A stretch of DNA of 64,000 bases, taken from assembly GCF_001647275.1 (NCBI RefSeq), contig NZ_LRMM01000012.1, positions 1 through 64,000 of the forward strand. The letters run 5' to 3'. The DNA is from Rufibacter ruber. GTDB lineage: Bacteria; Bacteroidota; Bacteroidia; Cytophagales; Hymenobacteraceae. Shown one piece after another: positions 51,233 to 60,773 of this stretch (the first letter of the stretch is position 1; each line of letters opens with the position of its first letter). The translations under genes were made by a program, and so were the position numbers. The notes under the pieces are model-generated. The model ran no database searches and was not told the origin of the DNA. It saw only the letters and a program-made list of their open reading frames with translations.

Positions 51233-52753
51233 TTAGGAGAGTTGGTTCACCTGCAGAATCTCCTCCAGGTACTCGCGGTTGTTGGCTAAGCGCGGCACTT
51301 TGTGCTGGCCGCCCAGCTTGCCTTTGTATTCCAGCCAGTTCAGGAAAGCGCCGTGCGGGGCCACAGTAACCAGCGGCGCCTGCAGCGCCAGGTCTTTCTG
51401 CCGTTTGGCGTCATAATCTGAATTGACCTCGCGCAGGGTTTGGTCCAGTACGCGGGTAAAGGTTTCCAGACTGGAGGGCTGCCGCGAAAACTCAATCACC
51501 CACTGGTGCCCGCCGCGGCTTTTGCCCTCAAAATAGACCGGGGCGGCCGTGAAGTTGGTGATGGTGGCACCGGTGGCGGCGCAGGCTTTGGTGATGGCGG
51601 TTTCTGCGTTCTCCACTACCACCTCTTCGCCGAAGGCGTTGATAAAGTGCTTGGTGCGCCCAGAGATTTTAATGCGGTACGGGCTGAGCGAGGTAAATTT
51701 AACGGTATCGCCAATCTTGTAGCGCCACAGGCCGGCGTTGGTAGAGATGAGGAGCGCGTAGTTCCTGCCCAGTTCCACCTGGTCAAGGGTAAGCGCCTGC
51801 GGGTGCTCCTCTTCTGCCTGCTCTATGGGAATAAACTCATAGAACACGCCGTAGTCCAGCATGAGCAGCATCTCGTCCAGCAGACCAGGCTCATCCTGTA
51901 TCCCGAAGAAGCCTTCTGAGGCATTGTACACCTCCAGGTACTTCATCTTCTCACTGGGGATCAACTGCCTAAACAGCTCGCGGTAGGGGCCAAACGCCAC
52001 GGCGCCGTGCACAAACAGCTCCAGGTTAGGCCAGATCTCAGTGATGTCCTGCTTGCCGTAGGTCTCCAGCATGCGGTTCAGGAGGACGTAGGTCCAGGTG
52101 GGCACGCCTGAGATGCTGGTCACGTTCTCTTTGGCGCAGATCTCCACCATCTTCTCAATCTTCTCCTCCCACTTGTCCATAAGGGCCACTTTGAGCGGGG
52201 GCGTGCGCATGACCTCGGCCCAGATGGGCAGGTTCTGCATGATCACCGCAGACACGTCTCCGCAGCGGGTGTTGCTGTTGAAGTCATTGGGGTGGTGGCT
52301 GCCGCCAATAGACAGCGCCTTGCCTGAAAACACCTTGGTCTCCGGGTAGTTGTTGGCGTAGATGGAGAGCATGTCTTTGCCGCCCTTGTAGTGGCATTCC
52401 TCCAGCGCCTCCGGGGTTACGGGAATAAACTTGCTGCGGGCGTTGGTGGTGCCAGACGACTTGGCAAACCACTCTACCTTGCTGGGCCACAGCAGGTTCT
52501 GCTCCCCCTTCATGACCCGCTCAATGTACGGGTACAGGTCTTCATACGCGCTAATGGGCACCCGTTCCTGAAACTCCCGCACGCTCAGTTTATCGGCGTA
52601 GCCGAATTTCTGGCCCCACTCAGTGCCCTTGGCGGTATTGATCAGGTGGGAAAACAATTCATTTTGCACCTCATGCGGATATTTCCTGAAGAGGTCAATC
52701 TGATGGATCCGCTTCTTCATCACCCAAGACACAATTGAATTGAATATCTCCAC
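51233..52753 (-). CDS. GH3 auxin-responsive-promoter family protein (acyl-adenylate-forming type)
   Basis: A protein of about 506 aa related to plant GH3 amido synthetases, which join amino acids to carboxylic acids through an adenylate. Motifs are WFAKSSGTTNARSKFIPV near 95, YNASEGFFGIQDEP near 290 and YRIKISGRTKHFINAFGEE near 380. The GTG at 52753 (MEIFNSIVSWVMKKR) is my choice; a GTG at 52798 and an ATG at 52720 are alternatives. The bacterial substrate is unknown. Confidence 0.85.
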   Translation of the reverse strand: MEIFNSIVSWVMKKRIHQIDLFRKYPHEVQNELFSHLINTAKGTEWGQKFGYADKLSVREFQERVPISAYEDLYPYIERVMKGEQNLLWPSKVEWFAKSSGTTNARSKFIPVTPEALEECHYKGGKDMLSIYANNYPETKVFSGKALSIGGSHHPNDFNSNTRCGDVSAVIMQNLPIWAEVMRTPPLKVALMDKWEEKIEKMVEICAKENVTSISGVPTWTYVLLNRMLETYGKQDITEIWPNLELFVHGAVAFGPYRELFRQLIPSEKMKYLEVYNASEGFFGIQDEPGLLDEMLLMLDYGVFYEFIPIEQAEEEHPQALTLDQVELGRNYALLISTNAGLWRYKIGDTVKFTSLSPYRIKISGRTKHFINAFGEEVVVENAETAITKACAATGATITNFTAAPVYFEGKSRGGHQWVIEFSRQPSSLETFTRVLDQTLREVNSDYDAKRQKDLALQAPLVTVAPHGAFLNWLEYKGKLGGQHKVPRLANNREYLEEILQVNQLS

Positions 52754-52838
52754 GTGGTAAGGCCCGTTTTTAGTTGTTTGTTGTTGGTTTCTCGGCACCG
52801 CCGATTTGGTAGTAATGGTTAGTTAGAACCTTATAGCA

Positions 52839-53078
52839 GCTTTCCCCACGTTGTCATTCTGGAAGAATCTTGTGGGCGAACTAAGAAAGCAATTATTCAC
52901 GTCTAATCAACTTGTCGTTTCCGGCTTGTTTTTCAAAAAGTAGCCCAAAAACGGCGGCCAAAACTTAAACTTCTGCTTGTACTGCTCTCTGCTGATTTGG
53001 TTGCTGGTTATGGCGTTGTTGTTACCGCTTTTCTAGTTCGCCCACAAGATTCTTCCAAAATGACAACAGGGAGAAAGC
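52839..53078. repeat. MITE-like element with about 52-bp terminal inverted repeats
   Basis: Ends 52839-52890 and 53027-53078 are inverted copies matching at about 46 of 52 positions, including GGAAGAATCTTGTGGGCGAA. The 136-bp inside holds a degenerate palindrome at 52916-52954 and no gene. It fills the gap between the GH3-like gene and lptB. Confidence 0.7.
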
Positions 53079-53122
53079 ATTAACGAAAAGCAATGAGCAA
53101 TAAATTAACAATCAGCCATTCA

Positions 53123-53854
53123 CTAAACCTTTCTTTTCAGCTCAAAATGCTTGCCCAGGTACACGCGGCGCACCTGCTCATCGGCGGCGAGCTCTTCGGC
53201 AGAGCCGGCTTTCAGGATTTTCCCTTCAAAAAGCAGGTAGGCGCGGTCTACAATGGAGAGCGTCTCGTTCACGTTGTGGTCAGTGATGAGAATGCCAATG
53301 TTCTTGGTTTTGAGCTTGGCCACAATGGTCTGGATCTCTTCTACCGCAATGGGGTCTACCCCGGCAAAGGGTTCATCCAGGAGCACAAAGCTGGGGTCAA
53401 CGGCCAGGGCGCGGGCAATCTCTGTACGGCGGCGCTCACCCCCTGAGAGCACCACGCCTTTGTTTTTGCGCACGTGGGTGAGGGAGAACTCCTCCAGCAG
53501 CTCCTCTACCTTCTCTTGCCGCTGCTGTTTGTTCTTATCTGTCATTTCCAGCACAGACATGATGTTCTCCTCAACGGTAAGGTCTCTGAACACAGAGGCC
53601 TCCTGCGCCAGATAGCCCACGCCTTTCTTGGCACGGCGGTACATGGGCAGCTGGGTGATGTCTTCCTGATCCAGAAAAATATGCCCCGCGTTGGGTTTCA
53701 CCAGCCCCACAATCATGTAGAACGAGGTGGTTTTACCGGCCCCATTGGGCCCCAGCAGCCCCACAATCTCTCCCTGGTTCACTTCCACGCTCACGTTGTT
53801 CACAACGGTACGGGTCTTATATTTCTTGAATAGATTTTCTGCGCGTAAGATCAT
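53123..53854 (-). CDS. lptB: LPS export ABC transporter ATP-binding protein
   Basis: A 243-aa cytoplasmic ATPase of the Lpt machine that drives lipopolysaccharide from the inner to the outer membrane. Walker A is [15 protein letters not shown] near 36, signature LSGGERRR near 138, Walker [14 protein letters not shown] near 157, and the switch histidine is in ITDHNV. The start at 53854 ([12 protein letters not shown]) matches the family; the frame is open for 22 more codons upstream, but those residues are not conserved-looking. No other lpt gene is adjacent, which is usual in this phylum. Confidence 0.93.
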   Translation of the reverse strand: MILRAENLFKKYKTRTVVNNVSVEVNQGEIVGLLGPNGAGKTTSFYMIVGLVKPNAGHIFLDQEDITQLPMYRRAKKGVGYLAQEASVFRDLTVEENIMSVLEMTDKNKQQRQEKVEELLEEFSLTHVRKNKGVVLSGGERRRTEIARALAVDPSFVLLDEPFAGVDPIAVEEIQTIVAKLKTKNIGILITDHNVNETLSIVDRAYLLFEGKILKAGSAEELAADEQVRRVYLGKHFELKRKV

Positions 53855-54050
53855 TAGGGTAAAATTAGGCAATAAACCGCAATTGTTATACTGTAACGAA
53901 AAGAGCCGCCTGCTACGCATAGCAAACGCAGAAGGTTACCTGCTGCTTGGTATTTTTTAAACAACTTGATATAAATTTTTGATCATTTCTTGCATCAGAG
54001 CTTTAATCACCCTAACTTTTAATTCCCTTTAGTACAAATACTTATCTGTC

Positions 54051-54809
54051 ATGCATGCATTAGTTGGTGCAGCCAGCCGTAGGGTAGCGGTGGCCGTAAC
54101 TTTTTTAGTAATTTGTTTGGCGCTGCAAGGAGCGAAAACAGACAACCTTTCCTTTTTGCATGGAATTGATGTGTCTCGTTACCAGGCAGAGGTGAACTGG
54201 GCGCACGTGAAGGAGTCTAACATTGCCTTCGCCTTTATCAAAGCCACAGAGGGCAACTTTTTGAAAGACCGCTACTTTGACCGCAACTGGGAGTACAGCC
54301 GCCAGCATGGCATCAAGCGCGGTGCCTACCATTTCTTTTTACCCTGGGTACCCGCTGAAAACCAGTTGGAGCATTTCAAACGCACCGTGAAACTGGAACC
54401 CGGCGACCTGGCCCCGGTGCTGGACGTGGAGACCATTGCCAAAGACATTACAGACGCTGACCTGCGCAGCAACATACGCGCCTGGCTGGAAGGTGCCGAA
54501 AAGCATTACGGCGTAAAGCCCATCATCTACACGTACCAGGCATTCTATGACCGCAAGCTCAAAGGGTATTTCCCGGAGTACCACTTCTGGATTGCCCGCT
54601 ACAAAGACATGGAGCCCAACGTTCACCCTGGTGACAAGATGGCGTTCTGGCAGTATTCTGAAAAGGGCCTGGTAAAAGGCGTTTCCTCACCCGTTGATGT
54701 GAACTGGTTTTACGGTGACCATGCGGCCCTGAGCAAGTATTGCGTTCCCGCCCCCGCGCCAGCAGCCCCCCAGCCAGAAGAAGCCCTGGCGCAGGCTGAG
54801 GCGTTTTAG
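54051..54809 (+). CDS. Exported GH25 family lysozyme (muramidase)
   Basis: A 252-aa peptidoglycan hydrolase. An N-terminal signal peptide (about 1-28) precedes a GH25 barrel. Active-site residues are D40 in GIDVSRYQ, and D125 and E127 in PVLDVET. The family motif MAFWQYSE is near 203. A proline/alanine-rich tail ends the protein. It probably acts in cell-wall turnover or digestion of other bacteria. Confidence 0.9.
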   Translation: MHALVGAASRRVAVAVTFLVICLALQGAKTDNLSFLHGIDVSRYQAEVNWAHVKESNIAFAFIKATEGNFLKDRYFDRNWEYSRQHGIKRGAYHFFLPWVPAENQLEHFKRTVKLEPGDLAPVLDVETIAKDITDADLRSNIRAWLEGAEKHYGVKPIIYTYQAFYDRKLKGYFPEYHFWIARYKDMEPNVHPGDKMAFWQYSEKGLVKGVSSPVDVNWFYGDHAALSKYCVPAPAPAAPQPEEALAQAEAF

Positions 54810-54843
54810 GCCTGTTTTCAGAAAAACAGCCCCAAAACAGCCT
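54801..54843. repeat. Degenerate palindrome overlapping the GH25 stop
   Basis: GCGTTTTAGGCCTGTTTTCAG, then AAAAACAGCCCCAAAACAG. The two arms come from different variants (AGGCC against GCCCC), so pairing is imperfect. The lysozyme stop codon TAG is inside the left arm. Confidence 0.65.
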
Positions 54844-54867
54844 GCATGTTTTAACAAAAAATTGAGG

Positions 54868-54906
54868 GCGCCCCTCTGCCTCCTATCAGGCAGAGGGGCG
54901 CTTTTT
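54868..54906 (+). terminator. Terminator of the GH25 gene, overlapping the convergent gene's end
   Basis: GCGCCCCTCTGCCT, loop CCTATC, AGGCAGAGGGGCGC, then TTTTT: 14-bp perfect stem. The right arm encodes the last residues (RPSA) and stop of the minus-strand GerW-like gene. Confidence 0.88.
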
Positions 54907-55275
54907 CCTTTTGGCAAGCAGCCAACCCACCACCAGGCCAACGGCTGCGCCCAGGTAGTACGGCCGTGCCGAAGAGACGGGAATGAATCTGGTCTTTTTG
55001 GCGGTGATGACAAAAACACCTTTCGGGATGGTGAGCAAACCGGCTCCGGCACCAGCGCCTTCCCCTTCTTCATCATTGGCACCGCCTACTTCTTTTCGGC
55101 CTAGCCCGTAACCGCCACCCAGCCCCAGCGCCACCTGCGCCACGGGTATGATGGTTTTGCCCTGGGCTTCTATGGGTGCCCCGAAAATATTTTGGATAGA
55201 GGCATTCTGGTTGAGGCTAGCCGCAACGGTACCGGTTGTATTTCTTTGTTCCGGTGAGGGGAGCGTTGGTTCCAT
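54886..55275 (-). CDS. GerW/YtfJ-family protein
   Basis: A 129-aa protein. The core IFGAPIEAQGKTIIPVAQVA near 29-48, followed by a glycine-rich stretch (LGLGGGYGLG, GAGAGAG) and GVFVITAKKTRFIPV, is the pattern of the sporulation protein YtfJ/GerW family, also found in non-sporulating bacteria. A C-terminal membrane helix (about 106-122) with a basic tail suggests anchoring. The role outside sporulation is unknown. It converges on the lysozyme gene with no spare DNA between coding end and terminator. Confidence 0.82.
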   Translation of the reverse strand: MEPTLPSPEQRNTTGTVAASLNQNASIQNIFGAPIEAQGKTIIPVAQVALGLGGGYGLGRKEVGGANDEEGEGAGAGAGLLTIPKGVFVITAKKTRFIPVSSARPYYLGAAVGLVVGWLLAKRKKRPSA

Positions 55276-55358
55276 ATTGACTTCAGTTGGTTGTTCCTGC
55301 TTCTGTACCGGGTTTTTTATCTGAAAGTTGCTGTTGAGGTGGGGTTGGCGGGAAACAG

Positions 55359-55394
55359 AAACGCCCGGCCGCTTTTACGGCGGCCGGGCGTTTT
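55359..55394. terminator. GC-rich hairpin terminator after the S9 peptidase gene
   Basis: AAACGCCCGGCCGC, loop TTTTACG, GCGGCCGGGCGTTT: 14-bp perfect stem with T or A on both sides. It lies between the S9 peptidase end (minus strand) and the start region of the GerW-like gene, and could work for the peptidase transcript. Confidence 0.75.
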
Positions 55395-55428
55395 GGACCT
55401 GTTTTTCTAAAAATAGGCCAGAAACAGG
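55389..55428. repeat. Degenerate palindrome abutting the S9 peptidase stop
   Basis: CGTTTTGGACCTGTTTTTC, then AAAAATAGGCCAGAAACAG. It overlaps the GC-rich terminator by a few bases and ends at the stop codon of the peptidase gene. Confidence 0.65.
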
Positions 55429-58359
55429 TTACTTCTCTGTAGTGGGCTGAGTCACGGTGGTGGTAGCCGGTTGCTGCCCGGGGGCAGGTGTGGCCGTGGC
55501 GGGTTCCTCAATCAGCTCCAGGCCGTATTCTTTGCCTTTGACTAGGGTAGGCACCCCTTTCTTCATCCAGGCGGGCTCTGGGGCACCTTTGAGGTAATGG
55601 TCAAAGAACTGCGACATGCGCACAGACAGGTCTTTGCGGCTTTTGCGCTGCATGAGGTTGTGGGCCTCGCCGTTGTAGACCAGCAGCCACACAGGCTTGC
55701 CCAGGCGTCTCAGCGCCATGAACATCTCAATGCCCTGGTACCACGGCACAGCGCCGTCATTGTCATTGGCCATCATCATGAGCGGCGTCTCTATCTTGGG
55801 CGCGTAGAACAGCGGCGAATTCTCAATGTACTGCATGGGCTTCTCCCATAGCGTACCGCCTATGCGGCTTTGGGTGCGCTCATACTGGAACTGGCGGCTC
55901 ATGCCACTCTCCCACCGTATTCCGCCGTAGGCGCTGGTCATGTTGCTCACCGGTGCCCCGGCCATGGCGGCTTTGAACAGGTTAGTGCGGGTCACCAGGT
56001 ACGCCACCTGGTAGCCGCCCCAGCTCTGCCCCTGTATGGCCATGTTCTTCTCGTCTACAAACCCTTTGGCGGCCAGCATCTGCACCCCCGGAATAATGCT
56101 GTGGTAGGCGCTTTCACCGGGGTAGCCGTCTTTGTACACAATGTCTGGCACAAACACCAGGTAGCCCTGGCTCACGAACAGCGGGATATTGATGGTAGAC
56201 GCACTTGGGGCGGGTGAACGGTAGTTGTGCAGGGTCTCAGCGTTGCGCTCATAGAAATACACCAGCATGGGGTACTTCTTCTTCGGGTCAAAGTTCTCAG
56301 GCTTGAACAGCAGGCCGTCTAGCGGAATACCGTCATCTGAGCGCCAGTTCACCAGCTCTACGCTTCCCCAGAGGTATTCGCTCTGCTGCGGGTTGGCGTT
56401 GCTCACTTTCTCCGGATTGCTGAAACTGGTGTTGGTCACCCACACGTCTGGGTACTCCTGAAAGCTGCTCCTCCTGAAAATGAGGCGGTCACTGTCTTGG
56501 GCCTTGCGGATTCCTGTGTAACTGTACGGTTCCAGCAGGATTTTCTGCGGCGCCCCGGCCCTGGTCACATGGTCTGTGTAGAACCCAGAGCCCTTGGTTT
56601 TCAGGTCAAAGGTGCGCAGCAGGATTTTCTCATCTGCCGGTACGGTGCGTTGGGTTGGGTTCAGGCTCACGTACCGGAACTGCAGGTTGTTCTTTCGGCC
56701 AAAGCCATCTGTGATGTTCACAGCCGCCGCTTTCCCGGTGGGGTCCAGGCGCCAGATGTCATAGCGGTCGTTTACCAGCAGATGGGCGTCCTCTTTGGTC
56801 CAGCCGGTGAGGCCGTAATCATCTGGCAGCGCGGGAACGTCGTTCTGCTCGTCATAGAAGGCAACGTTCAGCTTATTGGTGAGGTTGACGGGTGTGCTGG
56901 CTTTCACGCCCATGGCCTTCCAGGAGCTGTCCTGGGGTTCATACCAGTACAGGTACTTCCCTTCAGGAGACAGTCTGGGGTTGCCGCGGGTGGCTTTCAC
57001 CACCAGCTTGCGGCGGCCGTCTTTGAGGTCAATCAGCCATACATCTTGCTTAGAAGGGGTGTCATAGCCCACACTCAGGAGGTAATTCACGTTGCTGGTG
57101 CCCAGGGCCACATCTGCGCTACGGGTAGGGTTGAGTGACACGTCTGGGATTTCAGGCGTAGCCAGTTGCACCATTTTGTTTTTCTTGAGGTCATACACCG
57201 CCAGGAAAGAGCGTTTCTGCTCACGCTCCAGCTGCTTGAGCTGCATGGGCTGGATCAATGGGTCGCGGTAGGTCCAGATGTCCAGGCTTACTTTGTCTTC
57301 GTCCAGTTTGGTGGTGTCTTTCTCGTACTGCGTAGGGCGCGGGAACGTGCCAAAGAAAAGGCGGTCGCCTTTCTCGCTGAAGCCTAGCTGGGCGTGCTCA
57401 CTCACCATGTACTTGGCGGGCATGCCTTTGGCGGCGGTGTCGGCCAGGGTTTTGGCGCGGCTGTCTTTGGCGGTCCAGTGCAGCAGCTGGAAGTAGCGCA
57501 GGTCTTTGCCCGTGCTGTCTTTGCTGGCCACAAAAGCCAGCTGCTCCCCCGCTTTGTCGGCCACCAGGTTCTTATACGTGACGCGGCCGCTGTCAACGGC
57601 CATAGATTTACGGGTGGCGGTGTTGAAGGCAAAGACGCCCGCCTTGTGCAGCGAGTCTTTCTCTGACTTCACCAGGAACAGGCGGTTGCCCTTTTCTGAG
57701 AACAGGTAGTCAGTGACCCGGTCAAAGCGGTATTCCTGGCCCGTAGGCAGGTGGCGGAGCACCAGCTCAGTGCCTTCGTCTTTTTTGGCGGTGGCGCCCC
57801 TGGCACCGCCTTTTGCGGCAGCCGCAGGAGCCGCGGCCGGTGCTTTGGCCTTAGTCGTGTCTTTGGCGGGTTTGGCCGGAAGCGGCGCCTCCAGATGATA
57901 CGCCAGCCACTCCCCGTTTCTGCTGGGCAGTTTGTAGGATTTGACCCGCGCCACGTACTGCGTCTTGCCGCCTTCCAGCTGGTAAATGGCCAAAGAGTCT
58001 TTGGGCATCTCTTCTGGCTTCTTCTTTTTCAGCTTGGCCTGGCGCGTGGCCGCGTACTGGGGCTTGATCTGAAATATAGCAAAGCGGCTATCTTCTGTAA
58101 AAGCCTGTTTGTAGCCCCGGCTGAACTGTTTAGAGGTTTTGTTGGCCAGGTTTTGCAGGTGCAGCACGCCGTCTCCCTCCTGCGGGTTCACTGCGTACAG
58201 CAGGTATTTTCCGTCTTGGGAGAGGGAGTCGCCGTCAACGCTTTTCCAGCTGTCATAGACATCATGGGTCAGCGGCTTTTTGGCGGTGGTTTGCTGCGCC
58301 TGCACGGTCAAGGTGCCCACGCCCAGCAGGAGCCCGGCCAATAGGAGCTTTGTGTTCAT
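55429..58359 (-). CDS. Exported S9-family (prolyl oligopeptidase/DPP-like) peptidase
   Basis: A 976-aa exported serine peptidase with a signal peptide ending near VQAQQ (about 22). A long beta-propeller-like region (about 40-640) includes a low-complexity Ala/Lys/Pro insert near 155-190. The C-terminal alpha/beta hydrolase domain has S779 in GQSWGGYQ, D868 in NDGAVPW and H900 in EAHNLM as the triad. The C-terminus is a Pro/Thr-rich tail. It probably trims peptides in the periplasm or outside the cell. Confidence 0.92.
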   Translation of the reverse strand: MNTKLLLAGLLLGVGTLTVQAQQTTAKKPLTHDVYDSWKSVDGDSLSQDGKYLLYAVNPQEGDGVLHLQNLANKTSKQFSRGYKQAFTEDSRFAIFQIKPQYAATRQAKLKKKKPEEMPKDSLAIYQLEGGKTQYVARVKSYKLPSRNGEWLAYHLEAPLPAKPAKDTTKAKAPAAAPAAAAKGGARGATAKKDEGTELVLRHLPTGQEYRFDRVTDYLFSEKGNRLFLVKSEKDSLHKAGVFAFNTATRKSMAVDSGRVTYKNLVADKAGEQLAFVASKDSTGKDLRYFQLLHWTAKDSRAKTLADTAAKGMPAKYMVSEHAQLGFSEKGDRLFFGTFPRPTQYEKDTTKLDEDKVSLDIWTYRDPLIQPMQLKQLEREQKRSFLAVYDLKKNKMVQLATPEIPDVSLNPTRSADVALGTSNVNYLLSVGYDTPSKQDVWLIDLKDGRRKLVVKATRGNPRLSPEGKYLYWYEPQDSSWKAMGVKASTPVNLTNKLNVAFYDEQNDVPALPDDYGLTGWTKEDAHLLVNDRYDIWRLDPTGKAAAVNITDGFGRKNNLQFRYVSLNPTQRTVPADEKILLRTFDLKTKGSGFYTDHVTRAGAPQKILLEPYSYTGIRKAQDSDRLIFRRSSFQEYPDVWVTNTSFSNPEKVSNANPQQSEYLWGSVELVNWRSDDGIPLDGLLFKPENFDPKKKYPMLVYFYERNAETLHNYRSPAPSASTINIPLFVSQGYLVFVPDIVYKDGYPGESAYHSIIPGVQMLAAKGFVDEKNMAIQGQSWGGYQVAYLVTRTNLFKAAMAGAPVSNMTSAYGGIRWESGMSRQFQYERTQSRIGGTLWEKPMQYIENSPLFYAPKIETPLMMMANDNDGAVPWYQGIEMFMALRRLGKPVWLLVYNGEAHNLMQRKSRKDLSVRMSQFFDHYLKGAPEPAWMKKGVPTLVKGKEYGLELIEEPATATPAPGQQPATTTVTQPTTEK

Positions 58360-58436
58360 CTGTAGTTGGGTTGTTTGTAGAGAGGCTGAAAATACACTTT
58401 TTTAATCAGGAGATACGAACGCATAGCCGGGTAAAT

Positions 58437-58477
58437 CCTGTTTTGAGGCTGATTTCAGAAATACAGGCCAAAAACAG
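58437..58477. repeat. Degenerate intergenic palindrome
   Basis: CCTGTTTTGAGGCTGATTTC, then AGAAATACAGGCCAAAAACAG: mismatched in the inner stem. The 575-bp gap 58360-58934 holds this, an intact copy at 58880, and otherwise no gene I can support. Confidence 0.65.
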
Positions 58478-58879
58478 ACGCCAGAGGGCAGCTCCCAGAC
58501 GCCCCCCCGCCGGGAAGTGAATAAAAAAACTGCCAGAAGCCAGAAGAAACCTTCCGTTCCTGCTTACCCAGACCTGCTTCCACTGGTTTTTCTGCGGCAA
58601 TGGAACAGCGGGTCAAACCCTGCCTGCAGGGTGCTGCCCGGTAAGCCAAAACTGCTTTGCCAGCCCCCGCTCTGCCCCTTCTGGGTACTGACCTATTTTC
58701 CTATATGTTCCAGGGGAATGGCGTATACGCCCTTACCAGGCCCCCAGCAAGAAGCGTGAGCAGGAAAAGATGCAAAAGGAGTTGCCGCCGTTTGCCAAAC
58801 GGGACGTTCAGGATGAAGGGAAAACCTTATAGAACTTCAGAAAAGAACTCTGGCACAGACTTGCCCGGCCGCCAAATGC

Positions 58880-58915
58880 GTTTTGGGCCTGTTTTCTGAA
58901 AAACAGGCCCAAAAC
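58880..58915. repeat. Intergenic palindrome, GGGCCTG variant
   Basis: GTTTTGGGCCTGTTTTC, then TGAAAAACAGGCCCAAAAC: fully paired, 20 bp before the recJ stop codon. Confidence 0.9.
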
Positions 58916-58934
58916 AGGCCTCAGAAAGTAATGC

Positions 58935-60647
58935 TTATTCCGCGAAGCGGATGTCTTTGATACGCAGCTGCAGGGTCACATTGCCCCTGAACACGTTCTC
59001 CTCAATGCAGTAGCACACGTCAAACGGGATACCTTTCTGGATGCGCGGGTAAAATTCGGCCATGCCGAACGCAATGGCGTCAAAGAACACGTCACCGTCT
59101 TGGGTGAGGCGCAGCTTGAGGTGGGCGTCACCCACCACTCTTGCTGAACCAGACTCATACACGCAGGTGCTCAGGAACACGGGGGCCATGTTGCCGGGGC
59201 CAAACGGCTCCATCTGTTTGAGAATCTTGAAGAATTTGGGCGTGATCTGCCTGAACTGCAGCGGCATGTCTATCTCTACCATGGGCACCAGCTGCTCCTC
59301 TTGAATGGTGCTGGCCACAATCTGCTCAAACTTCTCCCGGAACGCCGGCACATTCTCTACGGGCAGGGTGAGGCCCGCCGCGTACATGTGCCCGCCAAAC
59401 TGCTCCAGCAGGTCTGAACACGCCAGAATAGCCTGGTGTACATCAAAGCCGTGCACAGAGCGGGCACTGCCGGTGGCTTTGCCGTTAGACTCAGTGAGAA
59501 TGATGGTGGGGCGGTAGTATTTCTCTATGCAGCGTGAGGCCACAATACCCACCACGCCTTTGTGCCAGCTGTCTTTGAACAATACGGTGGAGCGGGCGCT
59601 GCGCAGAAAATCATCTTCCTCTATCATTTGCAGCGCCTCTTTGGTGATGCTCATATCATGCCCGCGCCGCTCTGAGTTGGAGATGTTGATGTTCTGGGCC
59701 ATGGCGTGGGCTTCGTCTTTGGTTTGGGCCAGCAGCATGGCCACTGAGCGCTTGGCATCCCCCATGCGGCCGGCCGCATTGATTCTGGGCGCAAACCCGA
59801 AGACGATCTGCGTAATATCCAGCTCTTGGCGCAGCCCTGCCAGTTCACGCAGCGCCTCCAGCCCCGGCCGCAGCTGCCGGCTGCTGTTCATGCGCTGCAG
59901 GCCGTGGTAGGCCAAAATGCGGTTCTCGCCGGTGATGGGTACTATGTCTGCGGCAATGCTCACCACCACCAGATCCAGCAGCTGAAACAACGGCTCCTGG
60001 TCAAACCCCTGCTGCTGGCAGAACGCCTGCATGAACTTGAAACCCACACCGCAGCCCGCCAGCTCTTTGTACGGGTACGGGCAGTCAGCCCGTTTGGCGT
60101 CCAGCACGGCTACGGCCTCTGGCAATTCATCATCTGGCAAGTGGTGGTCACAGATGATGAAGTCAATGCCTTTCTGGTTGGCGTACGCTATTTTGTCAAT
60201 AGATTTAACGCCGCAGTCCAGGGAGATGATGAGGGTGAAGTTGTGCTCCAGGGCGTAGTCAATGCCGGTAAAGGAGATGCCGTAGCCCTCTGCGTAGCGG
60301 TCTGGGATATAGTACTCAATGTTGTCCCTGAAAAAGGGCTGCAGAAAGCTGAAGACCAGCGCCACTGAGGTGGTGCCGTCTACGTCATAGTCGCCGTAAA
60401 TGAGCACCCGCTCCTGCCGGTGCAGGGCGTCTACCAGCCGGTCAACCGCCTTGTCCATGTCTTTGAGCAGGAACGGGTTGTGCAGGTCATCTAACGAGGG
60501 CCGGAAAAAGGCTTTGGCTTCTTCAAAGGTACAGATGTTGCGCTGGCAGAGAATGCTGGCCAACGCAGAGCCAATGTTCAGGCTGTCAACAATATTCTGT
60601 ACTTTTACGGCGTCCGGCGCTTCCTTAACAACCCATCGTTTCTGCAT
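58935..60647 (-). CDS. recJ: Single-stranded-DNA-specific exonuclease RecJ
   Basis: A 570-aa DHH-superfamily nuclease that degrades single-stranded DNA 5' to 3' in recombination and mismatch repair. DHH motifs are YGDYDVDGTTS near 79, SLDCGVKS near 145, FIICDHHLPDD near 167 and VVSIAADIVP near 228. The DHHA1 part has ATGSARSVHGFDVH and FGGHMYAAG. Length fits the family. It is divergent from a small membrane-protein gene. Confidence 0.95.
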   Translation of the reverse strand: MQKRWVVKEAPDAVKVQNIVDSLNIGSALASILCQRNICTFEEAKAFFRPSLDDLHNPFLLKDMDKAVDRLVDALHRQERVLIYGDYDVDGTTSVALVFSFLQPFFRDNIEYYIPDRYAEGYGISFTGIDYALEHNFTLIISLDCGVKSIDKIAYANQKGIDFIICDHHLPDDELPEAVAVLDAKRADCPYPYKELAGCGVGFKFMQAFCQQQGFDQEPLFQLLDLVVVSIAADIVPITGENRILAYHGLQRMNSSRQLRPGLEALRELAGLRQELDITQIVFGFAPRINAAGRMGDAKRSVAMLLAQTKDEAHAMAQNINISNSERRGHDMSITKEALQMIEEDDFLRSARSTVLFKDSWHKGVVGIVASRCIEKYYRPTIILTESNGKATGSARSVHGFDVHQAILACSDLLEQFGGHMYAAGLTLPVENVPAFREKFEQIVASTIQEEQLVPMVEIDMPLQFRQITPKFFKILKQMEPFGPGNMAPVFLSTCVYESGSARVVGDAHLKLRLTQDGDVFFDAIAFGMAEFYPRIQKGIPFDVCYCIEENVFRGNVTLQLRIKDIRFAE

Positions 60648-60773
60648 CTGCTGTCTGCGGCTTAATCTGTGGTAAGAGGCACAAAAATACGAATTCTGTG
60701 ATAGAACCGGGCACTCCCTTTGCTACCTAAGTGTTGCAGCAGGGTAAATGATTCCATTTTAGCCTTACTTCGC

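Noticed and set aside
58690-58830. Protein-like stretch (YVPGEWRIRPYQ, then REQEKMQKELPPF) upstream of the S9 peptidase
   Set aside because: The frame has no start codon before the best-looking part and is preceded by a stop at once. It could be a gene remnant, but the evidence is too thin to list.
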